Assembly: GCF_003432485.1 (NCBI RefSeq)
Contig: NZ_QVNQ01000016.1
Span: 1 to 64,000 of the forward strand
Reading direction: 5' to 3'
From: Actinomadura spongiicola
GTDB taxonomy: Bacteria; Actinomycetota; Actinomycetes; Streptosporangiales; Streptosporangiaceae
Length of the DNA stretch: 64,000 bases
The notes beneath the pieces are model-generated. The model was not told the DNA's origin and searched no databases. It saw nothing but the letters and a program-made list of their open reading frames with translations. Positions 8,298 to 15,964 of this stretch are shown one piece after another. Each line of letters opens with the position of its first letter. The first letter of the stretch is position 1. Both the position numbers and the translations under genes were made by a program.

Positions 8298-9259
8298 GCC
8301 CGCTCCTCCGTGGGTTCCGGCGCGGACTCCCGCCCGAGGGGGACGCCCGGGGGGCTGGGCAGCACCATCGTTCCGATCCCTTCGTCGGTGAAGATCTCCA
8401 GCAGCAGGGAGTGCGGGACGCGTCCGTCCAGCACATGGGCCTGCGGGACGCCGCCGCGCACGGCCGTCAGGCAGGCCTCCATCTTCGGGACCATCCCCGC
8501 CGACAGGTCGGGCAGCAGGACCGCGAGCTCGTCGGTGGTCAACCGATCGATCACATCGTCGCTGTCGGGCCAGTCGGCGTAGAGCCCTTCGACGTCGGTG
8601 AGCACGACGAGCTTGGTGGCGTCCAGCGCGACGGCCAGCGCGGCGGCCGCGGTGTCGGCGTTGACGTTGTAGACCTCGCCGTCGTCGCCGCGGGCGATGC
8701 TGGAGATCACCGGGATGCGGCCGTCGTCCAGCAGCGACCGCACGGCCCCGACCTGGACCTCCACGATCTCGCCGACCTGGCCGATGTCGACGGGTTCGCC
8801 GTCCACGACCGCGTGCTTGCGCTCGGCGGTGAAGAGGTTGGCGTCCTCGCCGGACATGCCGATCCCGAACGGGCCGTGCCGGTTGATCAGGCCGACGACG
8901 TCGCGCTGCACCTGCCCGGTCAGCACCATCCGGACGACCTCCATGGCCTCCGGGGTCGTCACCCGCAGCCCGGCGGTGAACGTCGAGTCGATGCCGTTGC
9001 GGGCGAGCGCCGCGTTGATCTGCGGGCCGCCGCCGTGCACGATCACCGGCTTCAGCCCGGCGTAGCGCAGGAACACGACGTCCTCGGCGAACGAGTGCCG
9101 CAGCCGCTCGTCGGTCATCGCGTGCCCGCCGTACTTGATCACGACGGTGCGGCCGTGGAACCGCTCCAGCCACGGCAGCGCCTTGATGAGGGTCTCCGCC
9201 TTGGACAGGACGCCCGCCCTGTTCTTGCGCATGTCCGCGCCCGAGGTGACCGCGCTCAT
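8294..9259 (-). CDS. argB: Acetylglutamate kinase
   Basis: Phosphorylates N-acetylglutamate, usually the arginine-feedback-inhibited step when ArgJ recycles acetyl groups. The 321-residue protein has the nucleotide-binding VIKYGGHAM at 40-48, VIVHGGGPQIN, the substrate-binding NVNADTAAAALA and a C-terminal KMEACLTAV block. The N-terminal helix before residue 40 is of the type found in arginine-sensitive enzymes. The ATG at 9259 overlaps the argJ stop by 4 nt. The last 15-20 residues are a variable Pro/Glu-rich tail. Confidence 0.97.
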   Translation of the reverse strand: MSAVTSGADMRKNRAGVLSKAETLIKALPWLERFHGRTVVIKYGGHAMTDERLRHSFAEDVVFLRYAGLKPVIVHGGGPQINAALARNGIDSTFTAGLRVTTPEAMEVVRMVLTGQVQRDVVGLINRHGPFGIGMSGEDANLFTAERKHAVVDGEPVDIGQVGEIVEVQVGAVRSLLDDGRIPVISSIARGDDGEVYNVNADTAAAALAVALDATKLVVLTDVEGLYADWPDSDDVIDRLTTDELAVLLPDLSAGMVPKMEACLTAVRGGVPQAHVLDGRVPHSLLLEIFTDEGIGTMVLPSPPGVPLGRESAPEPTEERA

Positions 9260-10413
9260 GTCGAGTACGCCGAGTTCTCGTGGACGTAGTCGGCCGTGAG
9301 GTCGGTCGTCCAGACGGTCGCGCTGTGCGGGCCCGCCGACAGGTCGACGGTGATCGTCACGTCGCGGGGGCGCAGGTCGACCTTGGCGCGGTCGTCGCCG
9401 GACGCGCCGTTCCGGCACACCCACACGCCGTTGATCGCGACGTTGAGCTCGTCGGGCTCGAACACCGCGTCGGTGGTGCCGACCGCGGACAGGACGCGGC
9501 CCCAGTTCGGGTCCTCGCCGTGGATGGCGCACTTGAGCAGGTTGTTGCGGGCGATGGAGCGTCCGACGGTGACCGCGTCGGTGTCGGACGCGGCTCCGAC
9601 GACCTCGATCGCGATGGCCTTGGACGCGCCCTCGGCGTCCACGAGCAGCTGCCGGGTCAGGTCGCCGCACACCTCGGTGAGCAGCGCGGTGAACTCGTCC
9701 TCGGCGGGGACGACGCCGGAGGCGCCGGAGGCCATCAGCAGCACGGTGTCGTTGGTGGACATGCAGCCGTCGGAGTCGAGCCGGTCGAGGGTGACGCCGG
9801 TCGCCGTGCGCAGCGCCCGGTCCAGGGCGTCGGCGGGCAGGTCGGCGTCGGTGGTGACGACGCACAGCATCGTCGCGAGGGACGGGGCGAGCATCCCGGC
9901 GCCCTTCGCCATCGCGCCGATCCGGTAGCCTCCGGCGCCCTGCCGGAAGGAGATCTTGGCGACGGTGTCGGTGGTGCGGATCGCGTCGGCGGCGGCGAGC
10001 CCGCCGTCGCCGCGCGACAGTTCGGCGGCGGCCTTGTCGACCCCGGGCAGCAGCAGATCCATCGGGAGCCGCTCGCCGATCAGGCCGGTGGAGCACACCG
10101 CGATCTCCCCGGCCGAGTCGTCCAGGACGCCCGCGACCTTCTCGGCGGTGGCGTGGGTGTCCTGGAATCCGCGGGCCCCGGTGCAGGCGTTGGCGCCCCC
10201 GGCGTTCAGCACGACCGCCCGGACGCGACCGCCCCTGAGGACCTGCTCCGACCACAGCACCGGCGCGGCCTTCACCCGGTTGCGGGTGAAGACCGCGGCC
10301 GCGGCGCGGGACGGCCCGTCGTTGACGACGAGGGCCAGGTCGCGGTTTCCGCTGGGCTTGAGTCCGGCGACGACTCCGGCGGCGCGGAAGCCCAGGGGGG
10401 CGGTGACGCTCAA
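9256..10413 (-). CDS. argJ: Bifunctional ornithine acetyltransferase/N-acetylglutamate synthase
   Basis: Transfers the acetyl group from N-acetylornithine to glutamate, making the pathway cyclic. The 385-residue precursor is expected to cleave itself between A180 and T181 in the motif LATML, which sits in GAGMLAPSLATML, to give alpha and beta chains with Thr as nucleophile. The start is most likely the TTG at 10413: it overlaps the argC stop (TTGA), has GGAG 8-9 nt upstream and gives the family N-terminus SVTAPLGFRAAG. No ATG or GTG is available in frame nearby. Whether the protein is mono- or bifunctional cannot be told from the sequence. Confidence 0.95.
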   Translation of the reverse strand: MSVTAPLGFRAAGVVAGLKPSGNRDLALVVNDGPSRAAAAVFTRNRVKAAPVLWSEQVLRGGRVRAVVLNAGGANACTGARGFQDTHATAEKVAGVLDDSAGEIAVCSTGLIGERLPMDLLLPGVDKAAAELSRGDGGLAAADAIRTTDTVAKISFRQGAGGYRIGAMAKGAGMLAPSLATMLCVVTTDADLPADALDRALRTATGVTLDRLDSDGCMSTNDTVLLMASGASGVVPAEDEFTALLTEVCGDLTRQLLVDAEGASKAIAIEVVGAASDTDAVTVGRSIARNNLLKCAIHGEDPNWGRVLSAVGTTDAVFEPDELNVAINGVWVCRNGASGDDRAKVDLRPRDVTITVDLSAGPHSATVWTTDLTADYVHENSAYST

Positions 10414-11438
10414 GGGGACACTCCGATCGTGGTCAGCCCGAGTTCTTCCGGGAGGCCGAGGGCGAGGTTGGCGCTCTGCACGGCGCCGCCCGCGGTGCCC
10501 TTGGTGAGGTTGTCGACGGCGGCGACGGCGACGACGCGTCCGGCGGTCTCGTCGAGCGCGACCTGGACGAGGACGGTGTTCGCGCCGAGCGTCATGGACG
10601 TGGCGGGCCATTGCCCGTCCGGCAGCAGCCCGACGAACGGCTCACCGGCGTACGCCTCATCGTATGCGGCGCGCAGCGCGGTCGCGGTGACGCCGGGTCG
10701 GGCCCTGGCCGTGCAGGTGGCGAGGATGCCGCGGCTCATCGGCGCGAGCGTCGGAGTGAAGGACACCGTCACCGGTTCGCCCGCGACGGCGCTGAGGTTC
10801 TGCGCCATCTCCGGTGTATGCCTATGCGTTCCGCCGACCGCGTAGGCGGAGACCGAGCCCATCACCTCGCTGCCCAGCAGGTGCGGTTTGAGCGCCCGCC
10901 CGGCGCCGGAGGTGCCGGACGCGGCGACCACGACGACGTCGAATTCGGCGAGGCCGGCGGCGAGCGCCGGGAACAGCGCGAGCGACACGGCCGTCGGGTA
11001 GCAGCCGGGGACGGCGATGCGGGTCGCGCCGCGCAGGGCGTCCCGGTGGCCGGGCAGTTCGGGCAGCCCGTAGGGCCAGGTGCCCGCGTGGGGTGTCCCG
11101 TAGAACTTCTCCCAGGCTGCGGGGTCGGTGAGCCGGTGGTCGGCGCCGCAGTCGATGACCAGGACGTCCTCGCCGAGCTCGGCGGCGAGCGGCGCCGAGC
11201 TGCCGTGCGGCAGCGCCAGGAACACGACGTCGTGGCCGGACAGCGTCTCCGGGGTCGTCTCGGCCAGCACGCGTCCGGCCAGGGATCGCAGATGGGGCTG
11301 GTGCGCCCCGAGTTCGGTGCCCGCGTTGGAGCCCGCGGTCAGCGCGCCGATCTCGAACTCCGGGTGTCCCGCCAGGATGCGCAGCAGCTCACCGCCCGCG
11401 TAGCCGCTGGCGCCGGCGACCGCCGTCCGGATTCCCAT
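10410..11438 (-). CDS. argC: N-acetyl-gamma-glutamyl-phosphate reductase
   Basis: NADPH-dependent reduction of N-acetylglutamyl phosphate to the semialdehyde. The 342-residue protein has the nucleotide-binding GASGYAGGEL at 9-18, the active-site cysteine C146 in VPGCYPTAV, and the HRHTPEM block. The ATG at 11438 has GGAG upstream. It is the first gene of the argCJBDFR operon, and the promoter and ARG box lie 33-61 nt upstream. Divergent from it is a marR gene. Confidence 0.98.
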   Translation of the reverse strand: MGIRTAVAGASGYAGGELLRILAGHPEFEIGALTAGSNAGTELGAHQPHLRSLAGRVLAETTPETLSGHDVVFLALPHGSSAPLAAELGEDVLVIDCGADHRLTDPAAWEKFYGTPHAGTWPYGLPELPGHRDALRGATRIAVPGCYPTAVSLALFPALAAGLAEFDVVVVAASGTSGAGRALKPHLLGSEVMGSVSAYAVGGTHRHTPEMAQNLSAVAGEPVTVSFTPTLAPMSRGILATCTARARPGVTATALRAAYDEAYAGEPFVGLLPDGQWPATSMTLGANTVLVQVALDETAGRVVAVAAVDNLTKGTAGGAVQSANLALGLPEELGLTTIGVSP

Positions 11439-11470
11439 GTCGTCACTCCGCCCCTCGAGTACCAGGCAAG

Positions 11471-11499
11471 AGTATGCATGACACTGAAAGATTATTCAA
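11471..11499 (-). promoter_or_regulatory. argC promoter overlaid by ARG box (ArgR operator)
   Basis: The minus strand has -35 TTGAAT (11494-11499), a 17-nt spacer and -10 CATACT (11471-11476). The same bases form TGAATAATCTTTCA (11485-11498), one mismatch from the inverted TGAAT/ATTCA pattern of ARG boxes. A TCATGCATA element with the ATGCAT core seen in streptomycete ARG boxes overlaps the -10. ArgR bound here would cover both promoter elements. Site and spacing are seen; repression is inferred from the family. Confidence 0.75.
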
Positions 11500-11507
11500 T
11501 CGTTCGA

Positions 11508-11554
11508 CTTAATTAGAGGCCTAAAGATTTGCTCTCTAAAAATCAGGGGGCTAA
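11508..11554 (+). promoter_or_regulatory. Candidate MarR operator with 15-bp periodic CTAA repeats
   Basis: Upstream of marR, CTAA occurs at 11521, 11536 and 11551, exactly 15 bp apart. TTAG at 11513-11516 pairs with the first of these as TTAG-N4-CTAA. The stretch is far more AT-rich than its surroundings. A TAAAAA-type -10 at about 11537 would place the marR transcript start near its ATG. Autoregulation is common for MarR proteins but is not shown here. Confidence 0.4.
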
Positions 11555-11565
11555 CATCGGCCGCC

Positions 11566-12093
11566 ATGGAGAACTCCGAGTTCTGCGGTCTGCGGGCGAT
11601 CGGCCCGGCGGAGGAGTGGCCGATCGGGCAGCTGTTCACGGTGGCCGCGCGGCTGTCGACGCCCGCCACGTGGCGGGTCATCAGCCGGCACGGCATGAGC
11701 CCGGTCGGGTTCTTCCTGCTGCGTCAGCTCATCGTCGAGGACGGGCTGCGCCCGAGCGAGATCGCCAAGCGGCTGGCCGTCACCCCGGCGACCGTCACCT
11801 CGGTGGTCGACACGCTGGAGCGCAACGGGCACGTGCGCCGCGAACGCTCCTACCGCGACCGGCGGGGCGTGATGCTGCGCATCACCGACTCCGGGCGCGG
11901 GCTCCTCGCCGAGAAGGCCGGGCCGATCGGCCGCGACCTGGACCGCCTCTACGACGTGGTGGACGAAGGCGACGAGGCCGCCGTCCGACGGTTCCTGCTC
12001 AACCTCATCACCCGGTTCGGGACCTGCCCGAACACCGAAGACGAGACCGACAGAGAAACCGACAGAGAAGAAGCGAAGGGAGACGGCGCGTGA
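11566..12093 (+). CDS. MarR-family transcriptional regulator
   Basis: Ligand-responsive winged-helix dimeric repressor, likely controlling the ABC exporter downstream. In the 175-residue protein the DNA-binding domain covers about residues 60-105, with RPSEIAKRLAVTPATVTSVV as helix-turn-helix and a wing around YRDRRGVML. The C-terminus is acidic (TEDETDRETDREEAKGDG). The ATG at 11566 has no strong ribosome-binding site (GGCCGCC precedes it). Its TGA overlaps the GTG of the ABC ATPase gene, so marR and the exporter form one operon. Divergent from argC. The effector is unknown. Confidence 0.9.
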   Translation: MENSEFCGLRAIGPAEEWPIGQLFTVAARLSTPATWRVISRHGMSPVGFFLLRQLIVEDGLRPSEIAKRLAVTPATVTSVVDTLERNGHVRRERSYRDRRGVMLRITDSGRGLLAEKAGPIGRDLDRLYDVVDEGDEAAVRRFLLNLITRFGTCPNTEDETDRETDREEAKGDGA

Positions 12094-13055
12094 CCGAATC
12101 CCCGGCCGCCGTTCACACGGTCGACCTGCGCAAGACCTATCCCGCGTCCGGGCCGCGTCCGGCGGTGCCCGCGGTGCGGGGCATCGATCTGAACGTCCCG
12201 CGCGGCGAGTTCTTCGGGCTGCTCGGCCCGAACGGCGCGGGCAAGTCGACGACCATCGGCATGCTCACCACCCTCGTCTCCCCCACCGGCGGCAGCGCGC
12301 ACGTGTGCGGCCTGGACGTGGTGGACGACGCCGTCGAGATCAAGCGTCGGATCGGCGTCGTGTCGCAGAACAACACCCTCGACAGCGACCTGACCGTCGC
12401 CGAGAACCTGGAGTTCCGGGGTCGGTACTTCGGGCTCGGCGCCCGCGACGCCCGCAGGCGCGCCGACGAACTGCTGGAGCTGTTCGGCCTCACCGAGCAG
12501 CGCTCCGGCAACCCGTTCGAGATCTCGGGCGGGCAGGCCAAGCGCGTCATGATCTGCCGTGCCCTGGTGCACGGCCCCGAGGTGCTGTTCCTGGACGAGC
12601 CGACCGCCGGACTCGACCCGCAGACCCGCGCCAACCTGTGGGACGTCCTGCGCGGCCTCCAGGCCGCCGGGCAGACGATCGTGCTCACGACCCACTACAT
12701 GGAGGAGGCCGAGGCGCTCTGCGACCGGGTCGCCGTCGTCGACCACGGCGAGATCCTCGCCAGCGGGACCGTGGACGAACTGAAGTCCACCGCGGGCGCC
12801 GACACCGTCATCACCGTCGCCTACGACGCCGCGGCCCCGTCCGGGATCCGCGCCCTCGCCGACCGGGACGGCATCACCAAGGTCGAGGTCAACGACGGCC
12901 AGGTCCGCGTGTTCGCCTCCGACCCGGGCGGCCTGCTCGGCGAACTGGTCACGATCGGTTCCCGCGCCGGTGTCGGCGTCACCGACGCCACCCAGCTGCG
13001 TCCCAGCCTGGAGACCGTCTTCCTCACCCTCACCGGAAGGGACTACCGCGAATGA
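12090..13055 (+). CDS. ABC transporter ATP-binding protein (DrrA-type exporter)
   Basis: Energises an export ABC transporter together with the next gene. The 321-residue protein has Walker A GPNGAGKS at 46-53, the ABC signature ISGGQAKR, Walker B VLFLDEPTAGLDP and the H-loop TTHYMEEAE. A C-terminal extension of about 90 residues, usual for DrrA-like drug exporter ATPases, follows. The GTG start overlaps the marR stop (GTGA) and has AAGGGAG upstream. Substrate unknown; drugs or secondary metabolites are plausible given the MarR partner. Confidence 0.93.
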   Translation: MTESPAAVHTVDLRKTYPASGPRPAVPAVRGIDLNVPRGEFFGLLGPNGAGKSTTIGMLTTLVSPTGGSAHVCGLDVVDDAVEIKRRIGVVSQNNTLDSDLTVAENLEFRGRYFGLGARDARRRADELLELFGLTEQRSGNPFEISGGQAKRVMICRALVHGPEVLFLDEPTAGLDPQTRANLWDVLRGLQAAGQTIVLTTHYMEEAEALCDRVAVVDHGEILASGTVDELKSTAGADTVITVAYDAAAPSGIRALADRDGITKVEVNDGQVRVFASDPGGLLGELVTIGSRAGVGVTDATQLRPSLETVFLTLTGRDYRE

Positions 13056-13924
13056 GCGCGTCCACCGCCGGCACCGGCACCGGCGCCGTGCCCGCCGTCC
13101 TGGCACCGCCGCCGCCCGCGCGGGCGACGATTCCCCGCACGTTCGCCGCGATGATGGCGCGCGAGGCGAGGGTCATGCGCAAGAACTTCCTGTCCACGTT
13201 CCTGCGGGTGCTGGTGCAGCCGGTGCTGTTCGTGTTCGTGTTCGCCTACGTCCTGCCGAAGCTCGGCGGCGGCGCGACGGCGGGCGGCCCCGGCGGCCCC
13301 AGCTTCGCCACGATCCTGGTGCCCGGGCTGGTCGGGTCGTCCATCATCATGCAGGCGATGATGGCGGTGATCTTCCCGCTGATGATGGAGCTGAACTGGC
13401 AGAAGTCCATCACCGACCGGGCACTGGCCCCGGTGCCGATCCCGCTGCTGGGCGCACAGAAGATCGTCGCGGCGGCGGCGCAGGGCCTGATCGGGGGGCT
13501 GCTGGTGTTCCCCGCCGTGCTGTTCATCCACGCCGACGGCCAGGCGCCGAAGGTGCACGTGGACAACTGGCCCGTCCTGATCGTGGTGATGGTGTCCGGG
13601 GCGTTGCTGTCGGCCGCGGGCGGCCTGCTGCTGGGGACGCTGATGAACCCGCAGAAGGTCCAGATGCTGTTCGCGGTGGTGCTGCTGCCCATGACCATGC
13701 TCGGCTGCGTGTACTACCCGTGGTCGGCGCTGGACGACATCCGCTGGTTGCAGATCGTCAGCCTGTTCAACCCGCTCGTGTACCTCAGCGAGGGCCTGCG
13801 CAGCGCGCTGACACCGGACGTCCCGCACATGCCGGTGTGGGTGTTCATGTTGGCCACTATCGGCGGGACGATCCTGCTGACCTGGGCCGCCATGCGCACC
13901 TTCACCAGACGCGTCCTGACCTGA
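13052..13924 (+). CDS. ABC-2 type exporter permease (DrrB-like)
   Basis: Membrane partner of the preceding ATPase. The 290-residue protein has a Pro/Ala-rich cytoplasmic N-terminus, then about six hydrophobic segments, including FLRVLVQPVLFVFVFAYVL, VLLPMTMLGCVYYPW and a last one near TIGGTILLTWAAM. LFNPLVYLSEGLR matches the conserved C-terminal loop of ABC-2 permeases. The ATG at 13052 overlaps the ATPase stop (ATGA), with GGAAGGGA upstream. It ends the marR operon; an inverted repeat follows at 13978-14030. Confidence 0.92.
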   Translation: MSASTAGTGTGAVPAVLAPPPPARATIPRTFAAMMAREARVMRKNFLSTFLRVLVQPVLFVFVFAYVLPKLGGGATAGGPGGPSFATILVPGLVGSSIIMQAMMAVIFPLMMELNWQKSITDRALAPVPIPLLGAQKIVAAAAQGLIGGLLVFPAVLFIHADGQAPKVHVDNWPVLIVVMVSGALLSAAGGLLLGTLMNPQKVQMLFAVVLLPMTMLGCVYYPWSALDDIRWLQIVSLFNPLVYLSEGLRSALTPDVPHMPVWVFMLATIGGTILLTWAAMRTFTRRVLT

Positions 13925-13977
13925 CGCACGGCGCGGAACCTTCCCCTGGGAGGGGGCGTCCCATTCGTCGAGTGGCA

Positions 13978-14030
13978 CAGGACGAAGACATCGTGTGAAG
14001 CTTCACTCATTCTCGGCCGTCTTCGTCCTG
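13978..14030. terminator. Nested inverted repeats between the ABC exporter and the VWA gene
   Basis: Perfect 12-bp arms CAGGACGAAGAC (13978-13989) and GTCTTCGTCCTG (14019-14030) enclose a second perfect 12-bp palindrome GTGAAGCTTCAC (13995-14006). As RNA the outer arms could end the exporter transcript, with a short U-rich stretch following. The inner palindrome looks like a protein-binding site. A weaker CCCCT-GGG-AGGGG hairpin lies at 13943-13955. Terminator, operator or both is undecided. Confidence 0.5.
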
Positions 14031-14067
14031 TTCACTGTTCCCCACACGACGAGAGCTGGAGACGCAG

Positions 14068-15951
14068 ATGTCGTTCGGGCCGCCATTGGGCAAACCGCCC
14101 TGGTCCGAGCATGTGCGCGAGATCTGGCTGCCGTTACTCGGCGTCGCCGTCCCAGCCTCGGCCGCGCTGGCGGGCGCCTACGGCGTCGAGCGTCTCCCGC
14201 TGTTCTTCATCGGGTGCGTCGCCGCGTTGCTCTTCGTGGACGGCGTGCTGTACGCGATCGACGTTCGCGGGCTGCGCCCTCCCCAGGTCCGGCACGGCCT
14301 GGGCGGGGCCGGCGTCGTCCTCCGGGCCGGATTCGCAGCCTTCACCGGCGCGGCCGTGGCCGTGGTCCTCTTCGCCGGTTGGACGACCGTGCCCCGCGCG
14401 GTGTCCTGGGGAGACGAGGGGTGCCGGCCGCCGGCCGAGGTGCCCGTCATGGCCGCGCCGGAGAACATCGACGCGGTCGACGCCCAGGCGGACCTGTACG
14501 CCGAGCACGAGGCCGCACAGGACGCCGACCGCTGCGCACCCGTCCGCGTGACCGTGTTCGAGGCGCCTCCGCCGGGCGAGCTGGAGGCGGCGTTCACGGG
14601 GATGTGGGACCTCGCGGAGCGGCCGCACCCGAAGGTCTGGGTGCCCGGGACCCGCGCCGCGGTGAGCCTCGCCACCGGCGTGCCCCTGCGCGATCTGCGC
14701 CCCGACGGGATGTGGATCCGGTCGCGCGGCGGAAGCCCGGCGCGGCTGCGGACCGACGGAAGCTTCGGAACGCCGTCACCCCTGGTGCTCGCCGCGTCCC
14801 AACGCGTCGTGGAGAGCCTCGGTCTCACCGGCGCCGGGTCGGTGTCGTGGGACAGTCTGCTCGGCCGGACGACCCGCCTGGTCCTGCCGCGCCCGGAGCG
14901 GACCGAGTCGGGGCTGGCCGGCGTCTTCGCGCTCTTCAGCGGCAGTCTCGGCGGCGACGGCGCGGCACAGGCGCGGCGGCGGCAGCTGTTCAACATGATC
15001 GACCGGGACGGTGGCGTGCCCGACGACCCCGGCGAGTCGCTGTGCCGGCTTCGCGAGCTGGACACGGACGGCTCCACGATCGCCGTGGCGTTCGTGCCGC
15101 TGACCTCCGTCGAGAAGTACAACTCCGGCCAGCCGTGCGGGGTCTCCGTCCTGCCCCGGGAGGAGCATCTGGCGACGCTGCGCCCCAGCGGATGGACCCC
15201 GGCCATCGACCGGCCCATCGTGCAGGTCCGCTGGGGCGGGGAGGACGAGGAGGGGAACCGGTTCGCGGACGGGTTCGGCGACTGGCTCGCCCGCCACGGC
15301 CCGCCACCGGCCAAGGGGCCCGCCGGCTCCACGCTCATGCCCGAGCACCTGATACAGGGCCGAAACCTCATGGCGGAGGCGCGCAGACCGATCTCCATCG
15401 AGTTCCTGCTCGACTACTCGGCGACGATGAACGGGCGGACGCGCGGCGGCACGCGACTGACGAACGCGCTGACGATCATCGACAACGCCCTGACCCGGTT
15501 CGGCCGCGGCGACCGGGTGGGCCTGTGGCGTTTCCCCGGCGGCGCGACTGGACGCGCGCCCGCCATGCTGGTCCCGCACGCGCCCGCCGACGGCCCCCAG
15601 ACCATGCGGATCAGAACGAAGCTGGACGAGCTGCGCCGCGCCGACGCCGGAACCACCCCGCTGTACCACGCGATCACCGCCGTGGCCGGGCACGGAACCG
15701 GCAGGCGCACGCTGGTAGTGCTGACCGATGGGGAGAACGACGACCCGGCGGGTGACGACCTGTCCACCCAGCGGCGGCTCAGGGACGCGCTGGACGACGC
15801 GGACAGCCCGGACGTCTACGTGCTGGCGCTGACGGGGGCGGGCTGCGCGAACGACCTGGTGGCCCTGGAGGCCACCCTGCCCAAGTTCCACTGCGTGGAC
15901 GGGAAGCGGACCGCCGACGCGATGCTCGACGCGCTGTTCTCCAAACTGTAG
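14068..15951 (+). CDS. Membrane-anchored solute-binding/VWA domain protein
   Basis: The role is unknown. The 627-residue protein has three hydrophobic segments near 23-40, 45-65 and 83-105. An extracytoplasmic region from about 115 to 430 resembles a periplasmic binding-protein fold. A C-terminal von Willebrand A domain (about 445-625) carries a MIDAS-like metal site: D449-x-S451-x-T453, T529/T530 in GTTPLYHA and D554 in LTDGEN. The usual third MIDAS-loop Ser is Thr. The ATG at 14068 has GGAG upstream. Codon 23 is TTA, rare in this genome and potentially bldA-dependent. A solute-binding protein gene follows after 13 nt, so the two are probably cotranscribed. No permease or ATPase belongs to the pair. 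Confidence 0.8.
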   Translation: MSFGPPLGKPPWSEHVREIWLPLLGVAVPASAALAGAYGVERLPLFFIGCVAALLFVDGVLYAIDVRGLRPPQVRHGLGGAGVVLRAGFAAFTGAAVAVVLFAGWTTVPRAVSWGDEGCRPPAEVPVMAAPENIDAVDAQADLYAEHEAAQDADRCAPVRVTVFEAPPPGELEAAFTGMWDLAERPHPKVWVPGTRAAVSLATGVPLRDLRPDGMWIRSRGGSPARLRTDGSFGTPSPLVLAASQRVVESLGLTGAGSVSWDSLLGRTTRLVLPRPERTESGLAGVFALFSGSLGGDGAAQARRRQLFNMIDRDGGVPDDPGESLCRLRELDTDGSTIAVAFVPLTSVEKYNSGQPCGVSVLPREEHLATLRPSGWTPAIDRPIVQVRWGGEDEEGNRFADGFGDWLARHGPPPAKGPAGSTLMPEHLIQGRNLMAEARRPISIEFLLDYSATMNGRTRGGTRLTNALTIIDNALTRFGRGDRVGLWRFPGGATGRAPAMLVPHAPADGPQTMRIRTKLDELRRADAGTTPLYHAITAVAGHGTGRRTLVVLTDGENDDPAGDDLSTQRRLRDALDDADSPDVYVLALTGAGCANDLVALEATLPKFHCVDGKRTADAMLDALFSKL

Positions 15952-15964
15952 GGAAGGAGCCGGA

